DNA of 64,000 bases from positions 2,730,001 to 2,794,000 of the forward strand of contig JAQFVV010006273.1 of assembly GCA_028023455.1 (NCBI GenBank), read 5' to 3'. The notes under the pieces were generated by a model. That model was given only the letters and a program-made list of their open reading frames with translations, was not told where the DNA came from and ran no database searches. The stretch comes from Epiperipatus broadwayi (lineage: Eukaryota; Onychophora; Udeonychophora; Euonychophora; Peripatidae). Shown one piece after another: positions 11,191-24,197 of this stretch. Made by a program: the position numbers and the translations under genes. How positions within the stretch are numbered: the stretch's first letter is position 1; each line of letters opens with the position of its first letter.

Positions 11191-14100
11191 AAGGAGTTTT
11201 GTGATTGATAAATAAACACATATAAGCAATTTAATTTCAACATCTGATTCATGTTTTATTCCAACATTACAAAATAATGTGCACATTCCCAGAACAATTA
11301 ATTAAGATAAAAATAATTATAAAATTACTAATCATTTAATGACTAATAATAATAAAAGAAAAAAAATAGAAAGCATCACACATCATTTGATTATGGTAAT
11401 TAAATGTCATTTCAACTAGATAAATAATTTGATTTCTTGTGACAGTCATATAATTAATAAACAAAATCAAAAAAATGCATATACAATCCCATCTTATCAA
11501 TAATATTGCAATATAACTATTACATAATTAAACTGTATCCATTCATATTTCTGCTTAATTTCTCCTTTACTAAATCAACACTAATAAAAAAAAATCTCTC
11601 ATTTAGTTACTACTAACATTTCATCTACCCCTTTATCGTTTTATTTTAGGCCTATCCACTACTGCCATAAATCTATGTACATACACACATTGTGTAGGGT
11701 TTAAACTCTTCCCATCATAAAGTGTTTATATAAATATTTCAATAAAAAATGAAAATTTATTTTAAAATGAATTATATAAAGATACATCAACATATATGTG
11801 TATAAATAAATATATACTATATGATTGATAAAACAATTGAAAATATAATAAAACAAGAAAATGGCATAAATAATATTTAGTAATAGCAAAACTCTTAATT
11901 GCTAAGACCTAATTTGATATTTGATGGGGGAGAGAGGAAGGGGTTAAAAAACTGAAATGTCAATACTTAATAAAATTTGGTTGTATATTACCGATTTCTT
12001 GAGTTTTTTCATTTGTGAAGTACTGTTAATTAGTTTTTAAGCAAGCACTATGGACAAGTATATGTATAGAAAACACCCTGATTATTACATTTATTATCAC
12101 ATGGGAACTTCCTGAACAATAATAACATAGAAAAAAGAGCACAAACCATCTTTTAAAGCACACTTTGATTATTGCACATAATTTTTTTCAAATTAGCTTG
12201 GTTACTATTTTCAAAATTATTGTTAAGATGATAGCAAATTTATGATATAGATATAAACTAATTGACTAAACTTATTCACAGACAATCCTGAATTTGAATT
12301 AGAGTAGGCTTTCTTCATGCTTTTGCTGTCCTCTAATATTTACGTTCTGAAAGTGGATGAAGGCGTGAGGCATTATAGACATTGTGATCATCACTTCTTA
12401 TGTGGTCAGTCCTGAATGATATTTCTCTAGTCTCCCATTCAGATGTGTCTAGACTCCAAGGGTTTCCAGCTCTTTTGATCAAAGCAATCTAGCATTCAGC
12501 ACTGAATATATTTTTAAATTTTATCACGATAAGATATTTGAGATGAATTGGCAACGTCAGTTTAAAAAAAAAATCATAATAATACCCCTGTTTCAGCTTC
12601 TCTCTGGTATTTATTCATTTTGTATTAGTGATGTCATTAGTCCCTTAATGACATTGATCTCCTGATGGAAATATGTGATTCAAATATTTACTATCCACTT
12701 GTGTGATTTGAAATATTCTTATCTTGGAACTGTCAACTGATGATTAATTAGTAGCTGAGTTCAAACTAGCTTGGTAGTCAAAACAATCATTAGCGATCTT
12801 TTTGATTTTACATATTTGCTAATGAATTTCTCTTTTTTTCTTTCTTTCTCTCTTTTCATTCTAACATGTTAACATAAAATAAAACAAAAATAATATATAA
12901 ATTTAAAAAAAACCGTGCTACATAGAATTGAAACTTGAAATCTTAATCGAATTAAAAATTGAAATATTAATTAATCTTACGAAGGCATTTAAGTTAGATT
13001 ATCCACACATGCATATTGGCCCACACACAGAGTCAGAAGTGGATTCCTAATATATAGCTAAAATTAGCAGAAATCTTGACATTTACCTCATTTTCTTTTC
13101 CTTTCTATATTCTATCAATGATTTTCAATGAAATATACATATAGCTGATTAAAACAAACACAAAAAGAAAATTTCTCTCTACTACTTTTTTTTTAAATTA
13201 TTGGGGTCTTGCATGGATTTCCAATTAATACTCTACATCTGCCTCCCCCTAAAATTAAAAAAAAAAGAACACAAAAACCAATAAAAATTTCCTTTCCTTT
13301 TTCTATGTCTACTTATAATTTCTTATTATGAGTTTTCCTGAAACCCCTAATTATTTTTTCTCTAACTATTTAAATTACTACAAGACTGTTAAGACCTACA
13401 ATTTATCTGTTGCATATTAAAATTTGGATGCTCCAGTGAGTTTATCCCCAAAAAATTGTGTAGGGAGGAGAGGCTATAGGCTTTAGAGTCTGTGAATTGA
13501 TGTTTAAAAAATGTCTAGACAATTTATGTTTCTGTGGCTCAATAACATGAAGAGTTTTGACAAGGATGTAATCACTAATATGAGGAGTTTTGACAAGGAT
13601 GTAATCACTTATGTCATGGGAAAAAAGGAAAATAGAAATATAACACCCAACTAATATTATTTAACATAATATTTATAATCAAAACAAGGTCTATAGTAAG
13701 AACTATCTACTCATCAATGTCTTCTAGAGATCTGACAGACATTGATGGCTAACAGAATGAATAGTGATCTGAAATTCTGAGATAGATAAAGAATTCAGCC
13801 ACTGGACTATAAGTACACAATGTACCATGAACACCCAAAGAACTACCTCAATTTAGATACAATAAGCTATCACAAACTGAAATAAAAATGTAAAAATCTT
13901 TTCAGAGCTTAGCTCCTTTGAGTCTTAGGGGCTTGAATATAGAAAACCATGTCTTGCTCCTTCTCTGGAGACTTAGAGACTGGGATCATGGCAGGACTAT
14001 GTTAACTGCAACATGATAAACTATAGAAAATCTGAAAATGGGTTGGAGCAATAGCTGAGATAGAATACACTTTAGAGTTGCATAAAAACATTGTATCCTC

Positions 14101-14689
14101 AAGGCAATGACAAAACCATCCATTCATCATCAAAACTGAAAGTACAGTTAAACAAACTCCAACAATCAAATACCCAATTCAATCTCCAAAATCATAGATG
14201 TTTCCATAACTGTTATGTTAGAACACAAAAAAAATTAACAGTGAAACCAAAATTTTTTTTATTCCATCGAATAATCAGTTTTATTCTTGATGCTATGATA
14301 AAAAATGACCCACAATTGATTAATTTGTATAAATAATTACAATTTTACTCCTAAATAAATTAAATTATAATAACTTTCTTAATAAAAAAAACATTGAACT
14401 GAAGAAAAACTTATTGCTAGTTTAAACACTGACTTATATTGTGATCCATAAACGTTTTAGGACTGAAATACTAAGCTGTTTATGGCAGCAGTCATTTGCT
14501 AACATTATTCATAAAATAATAATAAATTCCACTATATAAAAAGTTGAAATAAGAATACAAGACCCCAATTAATCCTACATTAAAAAAATTCCTCTTTTTT
14601 CAAATCTAAAATTTATTCACCTTCCTTTTTTCTACCATGCTCACTCCATTCTCAGTATGTGATGTTTATCGAACCCTCTGTTGTAAGCA
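11191..14689. other. Intronic sequence, no gene seen
   Basis: No coding signal was recognised. A 33-bp segment (GAGTTTTGACAAGGATGTAA core) is tandemly duplicated at about 13550-13616. A slightly less AT-rich patch at 13,900-14,180 has an 81-codon open frame without recognisable features. Confidence 0.4.
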
Positions 14690-14809
14690 CCAAATTATTG
14701 TAATGGTATGGTATGGGGAGGGTGTAAAGAGTTTACCCAGAATAAACTTGGGATGATGGCCAATTATCTTCATCATCCCAGTTAAATAGCCAAATTATTG
14801 TAATGGTAT
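14690..14809. repeat. 20-bp direct repeat, 100-bp spacing
   Basis: CCAAATTATTGTAATGGTAT occurs at 14690-14709 and again at 14790-14809. The 80 bases between include a small hairpin (GGGATGATG / CATCATCCC). It could be a tandem duplication or an insertion with a 20-bp target duplication. Confidence 0.7.
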
Positions 14810-16799
14810 AGAATCACAGCAAATATCAAGCAGTTGGTGTTGTTAGCATAATTTTTTGAAGACACCAAGGTCTTCATCATTTGAACATAGAGGTCCTTGG
14901 CATTTGTACACAAATACCTGATCTATTACTATGCATCTATAACTAACTGTTTGTGTTTTATTATTCAGGATGGAATGATTAATATCCATCCCTTGGAACA
15001 TAATCTAGTTCCCACCTTTAAAAGATGAGCTTCTGGGTATTAAAGTCACTTTACCTATTTATAGGAGACCAATTCCTAAGCTAGCTTATAGTAAAAAAGA
15101 ACAAATTATTTGCACTGCTATTTGATGCATATCTATTCTTCTATATAAATATGGTCTGGTGATAATATTACTTCCATCCTTTTTCAAAGGCATGAAAGAG
15201 AACTAATTTTAGTTTATGTCTTTATAAGTATTATTTATAAGACTTGTATAAAACAGGTATAAATTGGAAATAGAAAATTAATGCCGGAGTGATTAGATAA
15301 AATGAATGTAAATATTTTTTTTTATTCAAGATGCACCAAAAAGTGGTTTATTAACATTTAGCTCAATATCCTAAATGGTAAATGGAAATTAGTACAGGAA
15401 GAGATGAGTAGTCATATTTGATAGAGTATACTATAAGAGTTTTATTTGTTGTATTTTATTATAGAGTTTGATAATAAGACAATAGGAAAATTGAGTGAAC
15501 TTAGAAAACAAATTCATGATTTCATCATGTATTAACATCTTCTTAATGCAAGGTGAAGAGAGAGATCAAATGATGAATATCATAAAATATAAACACAGAT
15601 AAAAGTGTAATATTTCATAATATTGTAATGAAATTATTTTAGATGAGAAATAAAACATCAATCTATATCTTAAATCTTTTTATATTTTTCGCATAATCTA
15701 TAAGGGATAATGAGTGTAAATCAAATCCATAAAAACGGGATTATTTTTTATTTTGTGGGTAAACAAAATTAGATATCACACAACATTTTACTTTATTAAC
15801 AGGGAATTTTATTTTAAAATATCTCATTGTAATTAAGACAAATATAAATATTCAAAGGTTTATATCTGTTATTATATTATATTGTTATGTAATTTTTTAT
15901 ATTATTTTATGTTAATTCATTTATTAGTTATAATTAATTAATGAAAATTTGTAAATAAGATGTTATTAAAATTAATGTTTTAAAAGTTAAACTAAGTATC
16001 TAGAGTTGCATTTCTTTTGTTGGGATCATCATCACTATACCATCATTAGAGAGTATGAATTGTAATATACACATTAATCCCAAAACATACAATTTGAGAT
16101 TTGGAGGAGAAATAAATCCAGTACAAGATATTGTATAACAATTATCTCAGAAAATATTTCTTAAATGAGATTTTAATTTATTGCAAACTGCCTTGATCAC
16201 ATCAGTCATTAGTAGTAAGTTTATTTATAGGAAGTCAGATTATGGATTGGTTATTATTCAAAGTTATAAATTATGATTACAATTCAGATAACAATAGTTA
16301 TTTATTATCAAATAGTACAGAACATAAATATAAAGTAATAATATAATTTTGATTATAGATTAAGGTTATAAGTCTTTTCTTTATTAAGAAACTACCTATA
16401 TAGTTAAGTAAAATCCCTTTTGATATTTTATAGGTAGAATAAATAGCTAATTAAAATCAATGTTAATCCTGAGATCTTAATATAATATAATTATTATGGT
16501 TAATCTTAATCCTATAAAAGTAATAATAATAAAAGATCAATATACAATAGAATGATAATATAACTGAATAATTAAGTTAACTTAAATTTAATAATTATAG
16601 GTACTTTATTATATTCATTTAAGTATTATTGTTAATCATGAGAATATTTAGATACTTAATAAGGAGGAGTATCTTAGTATACTTATGCCATTCAATAAAT
16701 AATTCAGTATTTATTTAATGCTAAAGAGTAGTAATCTTGTTAATAGGATAAGTGGGTCTCACAATAGCTAATATTAATTAAACATAGTTTAGAAGTCAA
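14810..16799. other. Intronic sequence, no gene seen
   Basis: AT-rich, with no coding pattern or distinct repeat recognised. Confidence 0.4.
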
Positions 16800-16890
16800 G
16801 TGTTGATGGCCTAGCGGTTAGCATAGCTGACTTCCAAGCAGCGGGCCCGGGTTCGCTTCCCAGTCAATGCATTTGACATATATATATATA
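16800..16890 (+). mobile_element. tRNA-Gly(UCC)-derived SINE head
   Basis: Positions 16800-16871 fold like a glycine tRNA. Box A is TGGCCTAGCGGTTAG, the anticodon loop is CTTCCAA (anticodon TCC), and box B is GGGTTCGCTTC. The acceptor stem pairs with G-U wobbles and the anticodon stem has one mismatch. It is followed by ATTTGACATATATA. The same head with the same TTTGACATAT tail is at 54505, which argues for a dispersed SINE rather than a functional tRNA gene. It sits immediately left of an LTR-like repeat. Confidence 0.75.
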
Positions 16891-16897
16891 TATATAT

Positions 16898-18599
16898 TGT
16901 GTCAAGTTTGTATTGGCACATATATAAAATAATTTTATCTAAAAAAATTATTAAAGTAAGGAATCAACAAATCAATAAATAAGTTATAAAAATCTCAAGT
17001 TTCTTTATTAAACGAAATGTAGTTTGTTTTTGTAAATGTAAAATTAAAAGTCTAAGTAGTTTTTGAAATAAAAGTTACAATTAATTAATTAAAAGAGGGG
17101 AGGGGGAGTCTTGGTTAGAAAAGTTAAACTAAAAGTTTTATTAAAAGAAGTAAATAGTTTTTTATTATCAGTTGAAAGTTGATTTTCAAGTTTAAAATAT
17201 CAATCTCTTTTTATTTAAGCTAGAGAAAAAAGTAATCTTAAAACTAGTTCTGATTTTAGAATAAATTTATATATGTGCATGCAAATGTAATAAGTATATG
17301 TGTAATAAATGTTAAAAATAAATGTTGAAATGAACTAAATGAAAATCAAAAATATAAAACAACAAGTTCAGCGGTGGCTACTAATTAAAAATATAAAACA
17401 ACACGTTTGTGATGGCTGCTAATTAAAATACCCAACAACAAGATTAAAAAGGATTAGTTACTAAAAGAATTTTGACAACAGATATTGCCGGAGGATATTA
17501 AATGGACAACATGTCATAGTATGAATAACCAAGTTTTATCGGACATTTCAGTCTAGTTAATTACATCAGAGATAACAGTGGAGTTCAGTTCAGAAAACTG
17601 TTCAGTCAAGTCAGTTGCATAGAGTTCAGTTCAGTTCATTCAGTTAGAAATGCAGTGCTAGTTGCCATCAGAAACATGCGGCTGTCTCTATCCTAAGTCT
17701 AGATCTGCCCATGAAAATAATGTCTTCATAACAGCTTGAAGAATCTCCATCAATATCTAATTGTCTCCAGGAATAATACCAACTAATAATGATCAAATCT
17801 CCACAGGAAAACTTTGAATTTAACCGGTTAGAGATTTCTCATTAGAAGCAGCAAACAGCAAGTTCAAAATCCTAGGTAAATAATATTTTTTTCTTATATT
17901 CTTTCTTAAGTAGCCATCGCATTCGTAAAAAAATTCGTGAATCCTCCAAGAGCCAAATTATATTAACTCTATAGCACATAAAAATGAACTACTAATTTGT
18001 GAGTTCTAAATATCAAACATTATTTAATGCTTTATTATATATGTCAGTGTGTGTGCGTGATTAAAAAATAGCAATATTATGTTAGTTAAAAATCTATAAA
18101 AGTATTTATATTTAGTATAATTAATGTTAACAAATTGTCTTTAAATTTAAGTCTTATTTTGTCGGTCAATTACCAATTCTTTTTACCAATTCTTTTACCA
18201 ATCTTTTATCAATTCTTTCACCACTAATTAAATAATATTTTGTCAGTGAATTAAAATTTGACTGAGCTAGTTTTAGGGAATGTTTCGAGTGCTGGATTAT
18301 GAGCCTACTATCCGAATATGTTAGTCTTAAACTAGCTGGTGCCCATGTTTACTCAGAAACAAATAAAGTGTTTGGATAGTAGGGGTTTGAATCTGAAAGC
18401 TGAGGTGGGCCATGATCTGATCGTGCGTATTGTTGATAATTAAAGCTATCAATAATATTTCCCACTTTGCTCAAACGTGCCAGTTCGTTCATGTAACATT
18501 TATAATTAAATAAGATTATAAATGTATTTTAAAGAAGTTTGAAACCAGCCAAAACATTTGCAGTGTAAGTAAGATCTTCTGCAGAGCGAACCCAGTACA
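16898..18599 (+). mobile_element. LTR-like repeat, copy 1 (about 1.7 kb)
   Basis: Begins TGTGTCAAG within a TA tract and ends CCCAGTACA before a TA tract, so it has TG...CA ends like an LTR. It shares long segments with copies at 19976-22014, 41005-42664 and, inverted, 39665-40984. Shared pieces include a block with CCATCAATATCTAATTGTCT, a block with GTAGCCATCGCATTC, a series of TTTTACCAATTC repeats, and the stem-loop at 18304-18383. No protein is encoded. It is probably a solo LTR of a retrotransposon. The internal TGGTGCC motif resembles a primer-binding site but lies inside the repeat, so the LTR reading is not secure. Confidence 0.55.
18304..18383 (+). other. Conserved stem-loop in LTR-like repeat, copy 1
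   Basis: Bases 18304-18319 (CCTACTATCCGAATAT) pair along their whole length, wobbles included, with 18368-18383 (GTGTTTGGATAGTAGG), leaving a 48-base loop that holds CTGGTGCCCATG. Copy 2 has a different stem sequence at the same place that still pairs. Confidence 0.7.
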
Positions 18600-18716
18600 A
18601 TATATATATATATATAGTTTAGAAATAATATAGAACATTAAATTATACCTAGATAAAGTCATAGTATAACCTAAATTATGAACTAGCATTATCTAGGGAT
18701 CGTCCTCCTGGTAAGT

Positions 18717-18807
18717 AACTATATATATATATAATGAAAATAAAATTTATAAAATTTGGTATATAACTATATATATATATAATGAAAATAAAATTTATAA
18801 AATTTGG
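18717..18807. repeat. 47-bp tandem duplication
   Basis: TAACTATATATATATATAAT followed by GAAAATAAAATTTATAAAAT occurs at 18717 and again at 18764, essentially identical. It lies just 3' of the exon at 18857-18986 in gene orientation. Confidence 0.9.
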
Positions 18808-18856
18808 ATAAACAATTTTTTTTTAAAACTAGTAGTAAAATTCTTTTGTTGATTAC

Positions 18857-18986
18857 CTTCGCCCAAATCTCTAGAAAATCGATTAATAATTCTCCCCACT
18901 GGATTAGTATCAAAAAATGTTTGTGTTCCATGCAGAACATTAGACACCATTTGGTCATGAAAATTTTTGGATGCAATTTTAGCTCC
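18857..18986 (-). CDS. ABCC5-like exon: intracellular loop with FFDTNPVGRIINRFSRD
   Basis: A 130-base exon with acceptor TTATTTTGCAG and donor GTAATC. It starts in phase 0 with GAKIASKNFHDQMVSNVLHG and carries TFFDTNPVGRIINRFSRDLG, the strongly conserved ABCC intracellular-loop signature (FFDTTPxGRIxNRFSKD in most members). It ends one base into a valine codon that the next exon completes, giving DLGEVDSGLPFF, comparable to the DMDEVD-LPF segment of ABCC5. This loop carries a coupling helix that touches a nucleotide-binding domain. The reading frame beyond 18857 into the intron is not coding. A tandem duplicated AT-rich 47-mer lies just downstream. Confidence 0.95.
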
Positions 18987-19447
18987 CTGCAAAATAAAGT
19001 AGAAGCTACTTATAAAATTTCAGTTGAAATTTAATACAATAACAATTAATAAAAAAAAAATTAAATCTATTTTATTACTTATTTATATATTTCAGAACTC
19101 TTATGAGAAGAATCTATTACATGACTTTATATATAATAAACACAATAATATATATATGTAATAAATTAAAATATTGGATTTAATTCTACAATTTTAAATA
19201 TACTAATATATAAATAAATAACAGCTATAGATAGCTTATAGATTGTAGAGATAATTCAAATATTTTGTTTTAATTAAAACTATTTTAGGAATAAGTAAAG
19301 CTAAGAACTAAGTAATAAGGTTTAAGTAATTATTTAATAAAAGTGATATTAATTCAAAGCATTTCTAAATATATTTGTATAAATAAAATAAATATACAAT
19401 ATACATCTGTGCATTAAATAATTTTTATTTGAATAAACTATTTAATG

Positions 19448-19816
19448 TAAATAAAGGGATTTGAACTTGGGATTTTCAGTGTATATTTATCCTCAATTCC
19501 ATTTCAAACAACCGATACACATGACCACACACACGTAAAAAAGATAAATGATTTCCAATACATGGTTGAATTGTTGGAAGGGAGAGAAGATTGAAACCTA
19601 TCCATTAAATTTTAAAGAATTGCTATCATAATATAAGTTGAGCACTGATTGTATATATGTGTGGCAGATTATGATCTGGCCTAATTGATGAGTGCTGGTC
19701 CTGCATGAAATATAGATATTGGGGATCATTCACCTTTTTTACATGTGTATTTGTTATTTGAGATAGAGTGGAGAAAGAATATAGACTGAAAATCCTTAGT
19801 TCAAATCCTTTTATTT
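19448..19816. mobile_element. Inverted pair of tRNA-like SINE copies
   Basis: The minus strand from 19557 to 19448 and the plus strand from 19719 to 19816 are copies of one sequence: a leader like ATCATT(T/C)A(T/C)CTTTTTTAC, then ATGTGTAT, then a tRNA-like part ending in box-B-like (A/T)AGTTCAAATCC and CTTTTATTTA. The same family, also as an inverted pair, is at 48612-48783. The two copies differ at many sites, so the pair is old. Confidence 0.55.
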
Positions 19817-20825
19817 ACTATAGTAAACACTTAGTATAATGAAAGAATAAGTTAATTACATATTTAGTTTAAATATAACTTACTTTTAAAATAAATAAGT
19901 TAACATTCTGATCTAAATAATTTAACATTTTTAGTCAAATTAAATTTATTTTGTTTTTGTTATATATATATATATTGTACTGCTAATGAATAATAGCGCT
20001 CCATGGAAAATTGTGTTTACAATTGTTAAAAATAAAAATTTTCATAAACCATGTAAAATTTAAAAATGATAATGAATAATAAAAAAGAGAAAAACACTTT
20101 GTTTGAAAAAAATAAATTTATAAAAGTCTAAAGAGTTTTATTACTATTAGTTTAAACAAAAGGCACTTCACTAAAAGAAAATAATCTATAAAAGTTTAAA
20201 GAGTTTTAAGCTTTTGTATAAATGTCATTTATCAATAAAAGTTACAACTAATTAGTAGAAGGGGGAGAGTGTTTTAGAAGTGTTAAAAATAAAAGTTTAA
20301 AAGTGATTGAAAGAGGGCGGAAATTAACTTAAAAAAATTAAAAGTAGTTGAAATGCAAGCAATTAAAAGTTAAAAGTATGACAGTTTAAACTATAAATCT
20401 TTTACATAATATTAAACGTACTCTCTTTTATTTGATTTAAAGAGAAAAAAGGAACCTTAAAAACTAAATAACGAGTTGATTTTAAATATATACATGCATA
20501 AATAGTGAATGATTGTAAACATAAAAAATAGTAAAATAAATGTGTGCAGGTTAAAAATATTAAAAATATAATGAAATATGAAAGTTAAAAATTAAAAAAC
20601 AGATGAAAGCGTATAATTAGAATTTCCCTCAAAAATTTTATGCATACAGAAATAGCAATGGCTACTAATTAAAAAATCCACAAACAACAGAATTAGCAAT
20701 GACTACCAACTGAAAACAGGATTAAAATCTTATCAAAAAATGTAATCAAAAACAATGACAAATTTTAACAATGGATACAGCTGGCAGATATAAAAACTAA
20801 TTAACAAAGTGACAACAGGTCATCA

Positions 20826-20833
20826 TATAAATA
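20826..20833 (+). promoter_or_regulatory. TATA box of LTR-like repeat, copy 2
   Basis: TATAAATA at the same relative place as in copy 3 (41531) and the inverted copy 4 (40332-40339). Conservation across copies suggests it was the promoter of the parent element. Confidence 0.5.
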
Positions 20834-21601
20834 GTCTGGTTTTTCATCATTCAATCAATTGAGTTTACAATCAGATTCAGTCAGTCAATCAGTTCTTCAA
20901 TCAGTTGAGTTTTTGCAATCAGTTTATCTCATATCCAGAATCAGTGTTTTTCATGACAATGCAGTGTTAAACAGCCAGACTCTAGCCTTAGTCTGATGAA
21001 ACACCAGCAACCTGCCTGATAAAAGTGATGCCTGCCTAATAACTTAAAACTGCCAGAGATATCTAACTGGCTGGAATAATAGTGTCACAAAATACCAGAC
21101 CTAGGAACCTCCACAAAACCTCAAATCCAACCAGTTGTAAAAATTCACATGAAGCAGCAAACAGCAAGAAGTCAACATCCAAAATCCAATAGGTAATGAA
21201 TAACTTTTTATTATTCCATTTTTGATATTAATGTAGCCATTGCTGATCTTGAAGCCTCCCAAAGTCAGTTAATAAATGAACTCTATAACCACATAAAATA
21301 AACTATTGACGTGCGTGTTTTGAATGCTTGTAATTATTTTAATGCTGAATTATATTACTACTGTATATCTTATTATAATATGTGCATGCCTGAGGTTATT
21401 ATAAATCATTGTTTATATTTAATTGAGAAACTTTATAAGTAGTTTAAAAATTATACTAATAAGTATTTAGTTAAAATAAATTGTCTTTAAAATTTAATAT
21501 TTTGTCAGTCAATTCTTTTACCACTAAAGAAAGTAACAGTATATTATACTATTCTTTTCGTTGAGCTAGTTGGGATTTCTTAGGCACTGAATTAGTTTGT
21601 C

Positions 21602-21679
21602 ATTATTCAAAGCACATTAGTTCTTGTAATTAACTGGTGCCTGGGGTTTACACTGAAATAAAAAAGTGCTTTGAATAAT
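21602..21679 (+). other. Conserved stem-loop in LTR-like repeat, copy 2
   Basis: ATTATTCAAAGCAC (21602-21615) pairs exactly with GTGCTTTGAATAAT (21666-21679) around a 50-base loop containing CTGGTGCC. The equivalent stem in copy 1 has different bases but also pairs. Confidence 0.7.
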
Positions 21680-22494
21680 AGGTGTTGAATTCAGCAACTG
21701 AGAAGATATCTGTATCCTGGAAACATGGTCCAAGTTATATATATAGTTTTTTATATAGCTTCGGCTTGGATACAGGTACTCTTTTGGTATTTTCTTCTCT
21801 GTCTAAAGGACCAGTGTGGAGCAATATTTAAATTACATTGGTGTAGATCGAATGTATAAGTTTATAATAATCATATCATATGTTATATATAAGAGTAAGT
21901 TTATAATATTATTTCACAAATTATATTTCACAAGTTTAGATTTTATTTAAAGAGTTCAAAGTTCATGCAAGATTTTGTTGTTCCTATTTCGATCTATTTA
22001 CCCCACCCAGTTCAATATACATATATATATATATATGTGTGTGTGTATTGTACCCTTTATAATTGGTGCAGATAGTTAGGTAGGGTTGGAAAAGTAGTTA
22101 TATTTTTAAAAAATTTAAATTTAGGTTATTTTCTAACATAATTTTGATGTTATAGGTAGTAGGGGTTCAAACTCAGTAGGTAGGAGCTTATAAAGATATA
22201 TTAAATAGTTTGAACCCATATTCTTCAATTGTTTATTTCATTTAGATCCCATTGCTAATTTATTGGGACCAAAATTGCTATTTACGGTTTTTGGACATAG
22301 CATGCACAATCTCTTGGTCAATTTTGGTCGCAATTTTTTCATTTTATAGGAAATTTAAAATTGTACTTCTAAAAATGTCTGCATATAGCATTATATTTTG
22401 AAAAAAAAAATCAATTTTCTTTGCTGGCTTTGGTGCTTAGACCAGTCTCTTACTCTGATTGGATGCCTGCTAAATCTCAAAATTGGTTTGTAGG

Positions 22495-23362
22495 CACGCA
22501 TCTAAATGACAAAGACAGAAACTAAACCAAGAAGTTCCCCATGTTCATAATTGATTTTGAAGTAAATAAATATCTTTACTGTGATTTTTTTACATTCATA
22601 AGTAAGATTTTACATTACTTTATTGAAAAATAAAGTTTGATTCGGAAAATTTTAAATTTTACAAAAAAAAATAAGCTTTCAGAAGTAATCACTTTTCAAA
22701 ACTATTTGTTGACACCTAACAACTGTAATTTAAATAATAGGTATTTCTAAAGAAATCAAAATAAAATCTTTTATGCATTCATATTTTGAAGTAAATAATT
22801 ATATCTATCGTAATTTTTTACATTCATAAATAAGATTTTACATTACTTTATCGAAATATAAAGTGTGATTCGAAAAATTTTAAATATTACAAGAAAAATA
22901 CATTTGGAGAAATAATTGGTAATAAAAAATAATTATTGCTACAGACCATAATCAGGTATTTCTAAACAACAAATTCAGAATTGAAAATGAAATGTAGTAC
23001 GCTTTCATGTTTTGAAGTAAATAATTATATCTATTGTAATTTTTTACATCATAAATAAGATTTTGAATTACTTTATCAAAATATAAAGTTTGATTCCAAA
23101 ACTGTTAAATATTACAAGAAAAATAAGCATGGACAAAATTATCATTCTTCAAGTCAAGTGGTTCCCGTTAATGACTGTAATTTGCATAGTAGGCATTTCT
23201 AAATGACAAAGACCGAAATAAAAATTAAAAGTTTTGCATATTCATAATTGTTTTGTAGTAAATAATTATATCTATCATAATTTTTTACATTCATAAATAA
23301 GATTTTACATTACTTTATTGAAATATAAAGTTTGATTCGGAAAATTTTAAATTTAACAAGAC
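22495..23362. repeat. About 230-bp tandem repeat, four units
   Basis: TTTTGAAGTAAATAA followed by TACATTCATAAATAAGATTT, then TTACTTTAT and a TAAAGTTTGATTC block, recurs near 22555, 22784, 23009 and 23247 at 226-238-bp spacing. Each unit also has a GGCATTTCTAAATGACAAAG-like block. It is satellite-like, with no coding potential, and ends about 550 bases before the exon at 23910. Confidence 0.85.
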
Positions 23363-23909
23363 AGCTGGAGAACTGAAAATCGACACACAGATTGGTTGAA
23401 ATATAATTCTTTCGTTTTATCGCTGGCTATTTTTTAAACATTTTTCTTATGTTTTTCTTCAGTTATTAACATTATTTTTAATTTTTCGTTACATTTAACC
23501 AATTTGAATCTAAAATTATTCAAATTTTAGAAGCTGAATTAAAAAAATTCTGTGTATTTTAGATTAATATTTTAACAATAGAAACTGACTGGAAATGAAA
23601 CTGACGAATAATACTGTTTTCAGATTTAAGTAGTGGACCAATACAAAAATTAGATAAAGATTAATTCTTTTAAATAAGTTGAAAGAATCAGTTAAAGGGT
23701 TAATTAAACATTGTTGAATTAATGTGATTTATATACATGTGTATGTATATATGTGTAGAATAATATAAACTTCTAAGATTGTAACAACATTTTATATTTG
23801 ATATAAACTATTCTAGTCGACAATTGAAAATATATTTATACATTTGTTTGGCTTATTTTGGAACTTTCTATAATTTATAAGTACTTTTAGAAAAAAAACA
23901 ACAACTTAC
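23363..23909. other. Intronic sequence next to exon
   Basis: No element was recognised. It holds the GTAAGT donor at 23904-23909 of the exon to its right. Confidence 0.4.
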
Positions 23910-24062
23910 CAACATGAAAAATTGACCTTTAATTAATCCAATGATTAACATTGCTAGCAAAGTGAATCCAAATACTTGAGAATATATATATAAATCAGGG
24001 TTTAAAAGTATTCTAGTTCGATCTATTTCCGAAGTGTTGTCACTTTCATTAAATATGAAATT
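23910..24062 (-). CDS. ABCC5-like exon: extracellular loop and second helix of membrane domain 2
   Basis: A 153-base exon, phase 0 at both ends (51 codons), acceptor TGTTACAG, donor GTAAGT. It begins NFIFNESDNTSEI, a polar loop with possible N-glycosylation sequons (NES, NTS), as expected of the large outer loop after the first helix of membrane domain 2. It then continues through LNPDLYIYSQVFGFTLL into a hydrophobic helix that ends near GLIKGQFFML. It joins the previous exon to give GSG-NFI, matching the GSGN junction of ABCC5. The intron before it is the largest in the window (24063-53486) and contains most of the mobile elements. Confidence 0.9.
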
Positions 24063-24197
24063 CTGTAACATATATGCACATTTATACGAATTTTATAAAT
24101 GTTTAAGCAATTTCTAATATATATATTAAATAAGTTATTATTGTTGTTATTGCTACAGTGTGATACAAAATTCTGCTAAACTAGAATCCATAACTCA

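Larger units (their letters stand above)
19976..22014 (+). mobile_element. LTR-like repeat, copy 2 (about 2.0 kb)
   Basis: Starts TGTACTGC and ends CACCCAGTTCA, both ends in TA tracts. It shares the ordered blocks of copy 1. Its TATA box (TATAAATA, 20826-20833) and stem-loop (21602-21679) are clear. The extra length relative to copies 1 and 3 is in the tail after the stem-loop. No protein was found. Confidence 0.55.

Noticed and set aside
16800-16871. Functional tRNA-Gly(UCC) gene
   Set aside because: Anticodon stem mismatch, weak acceptor stem, and a dispersed second copy with the same unusual 3' tail point to a SINE.
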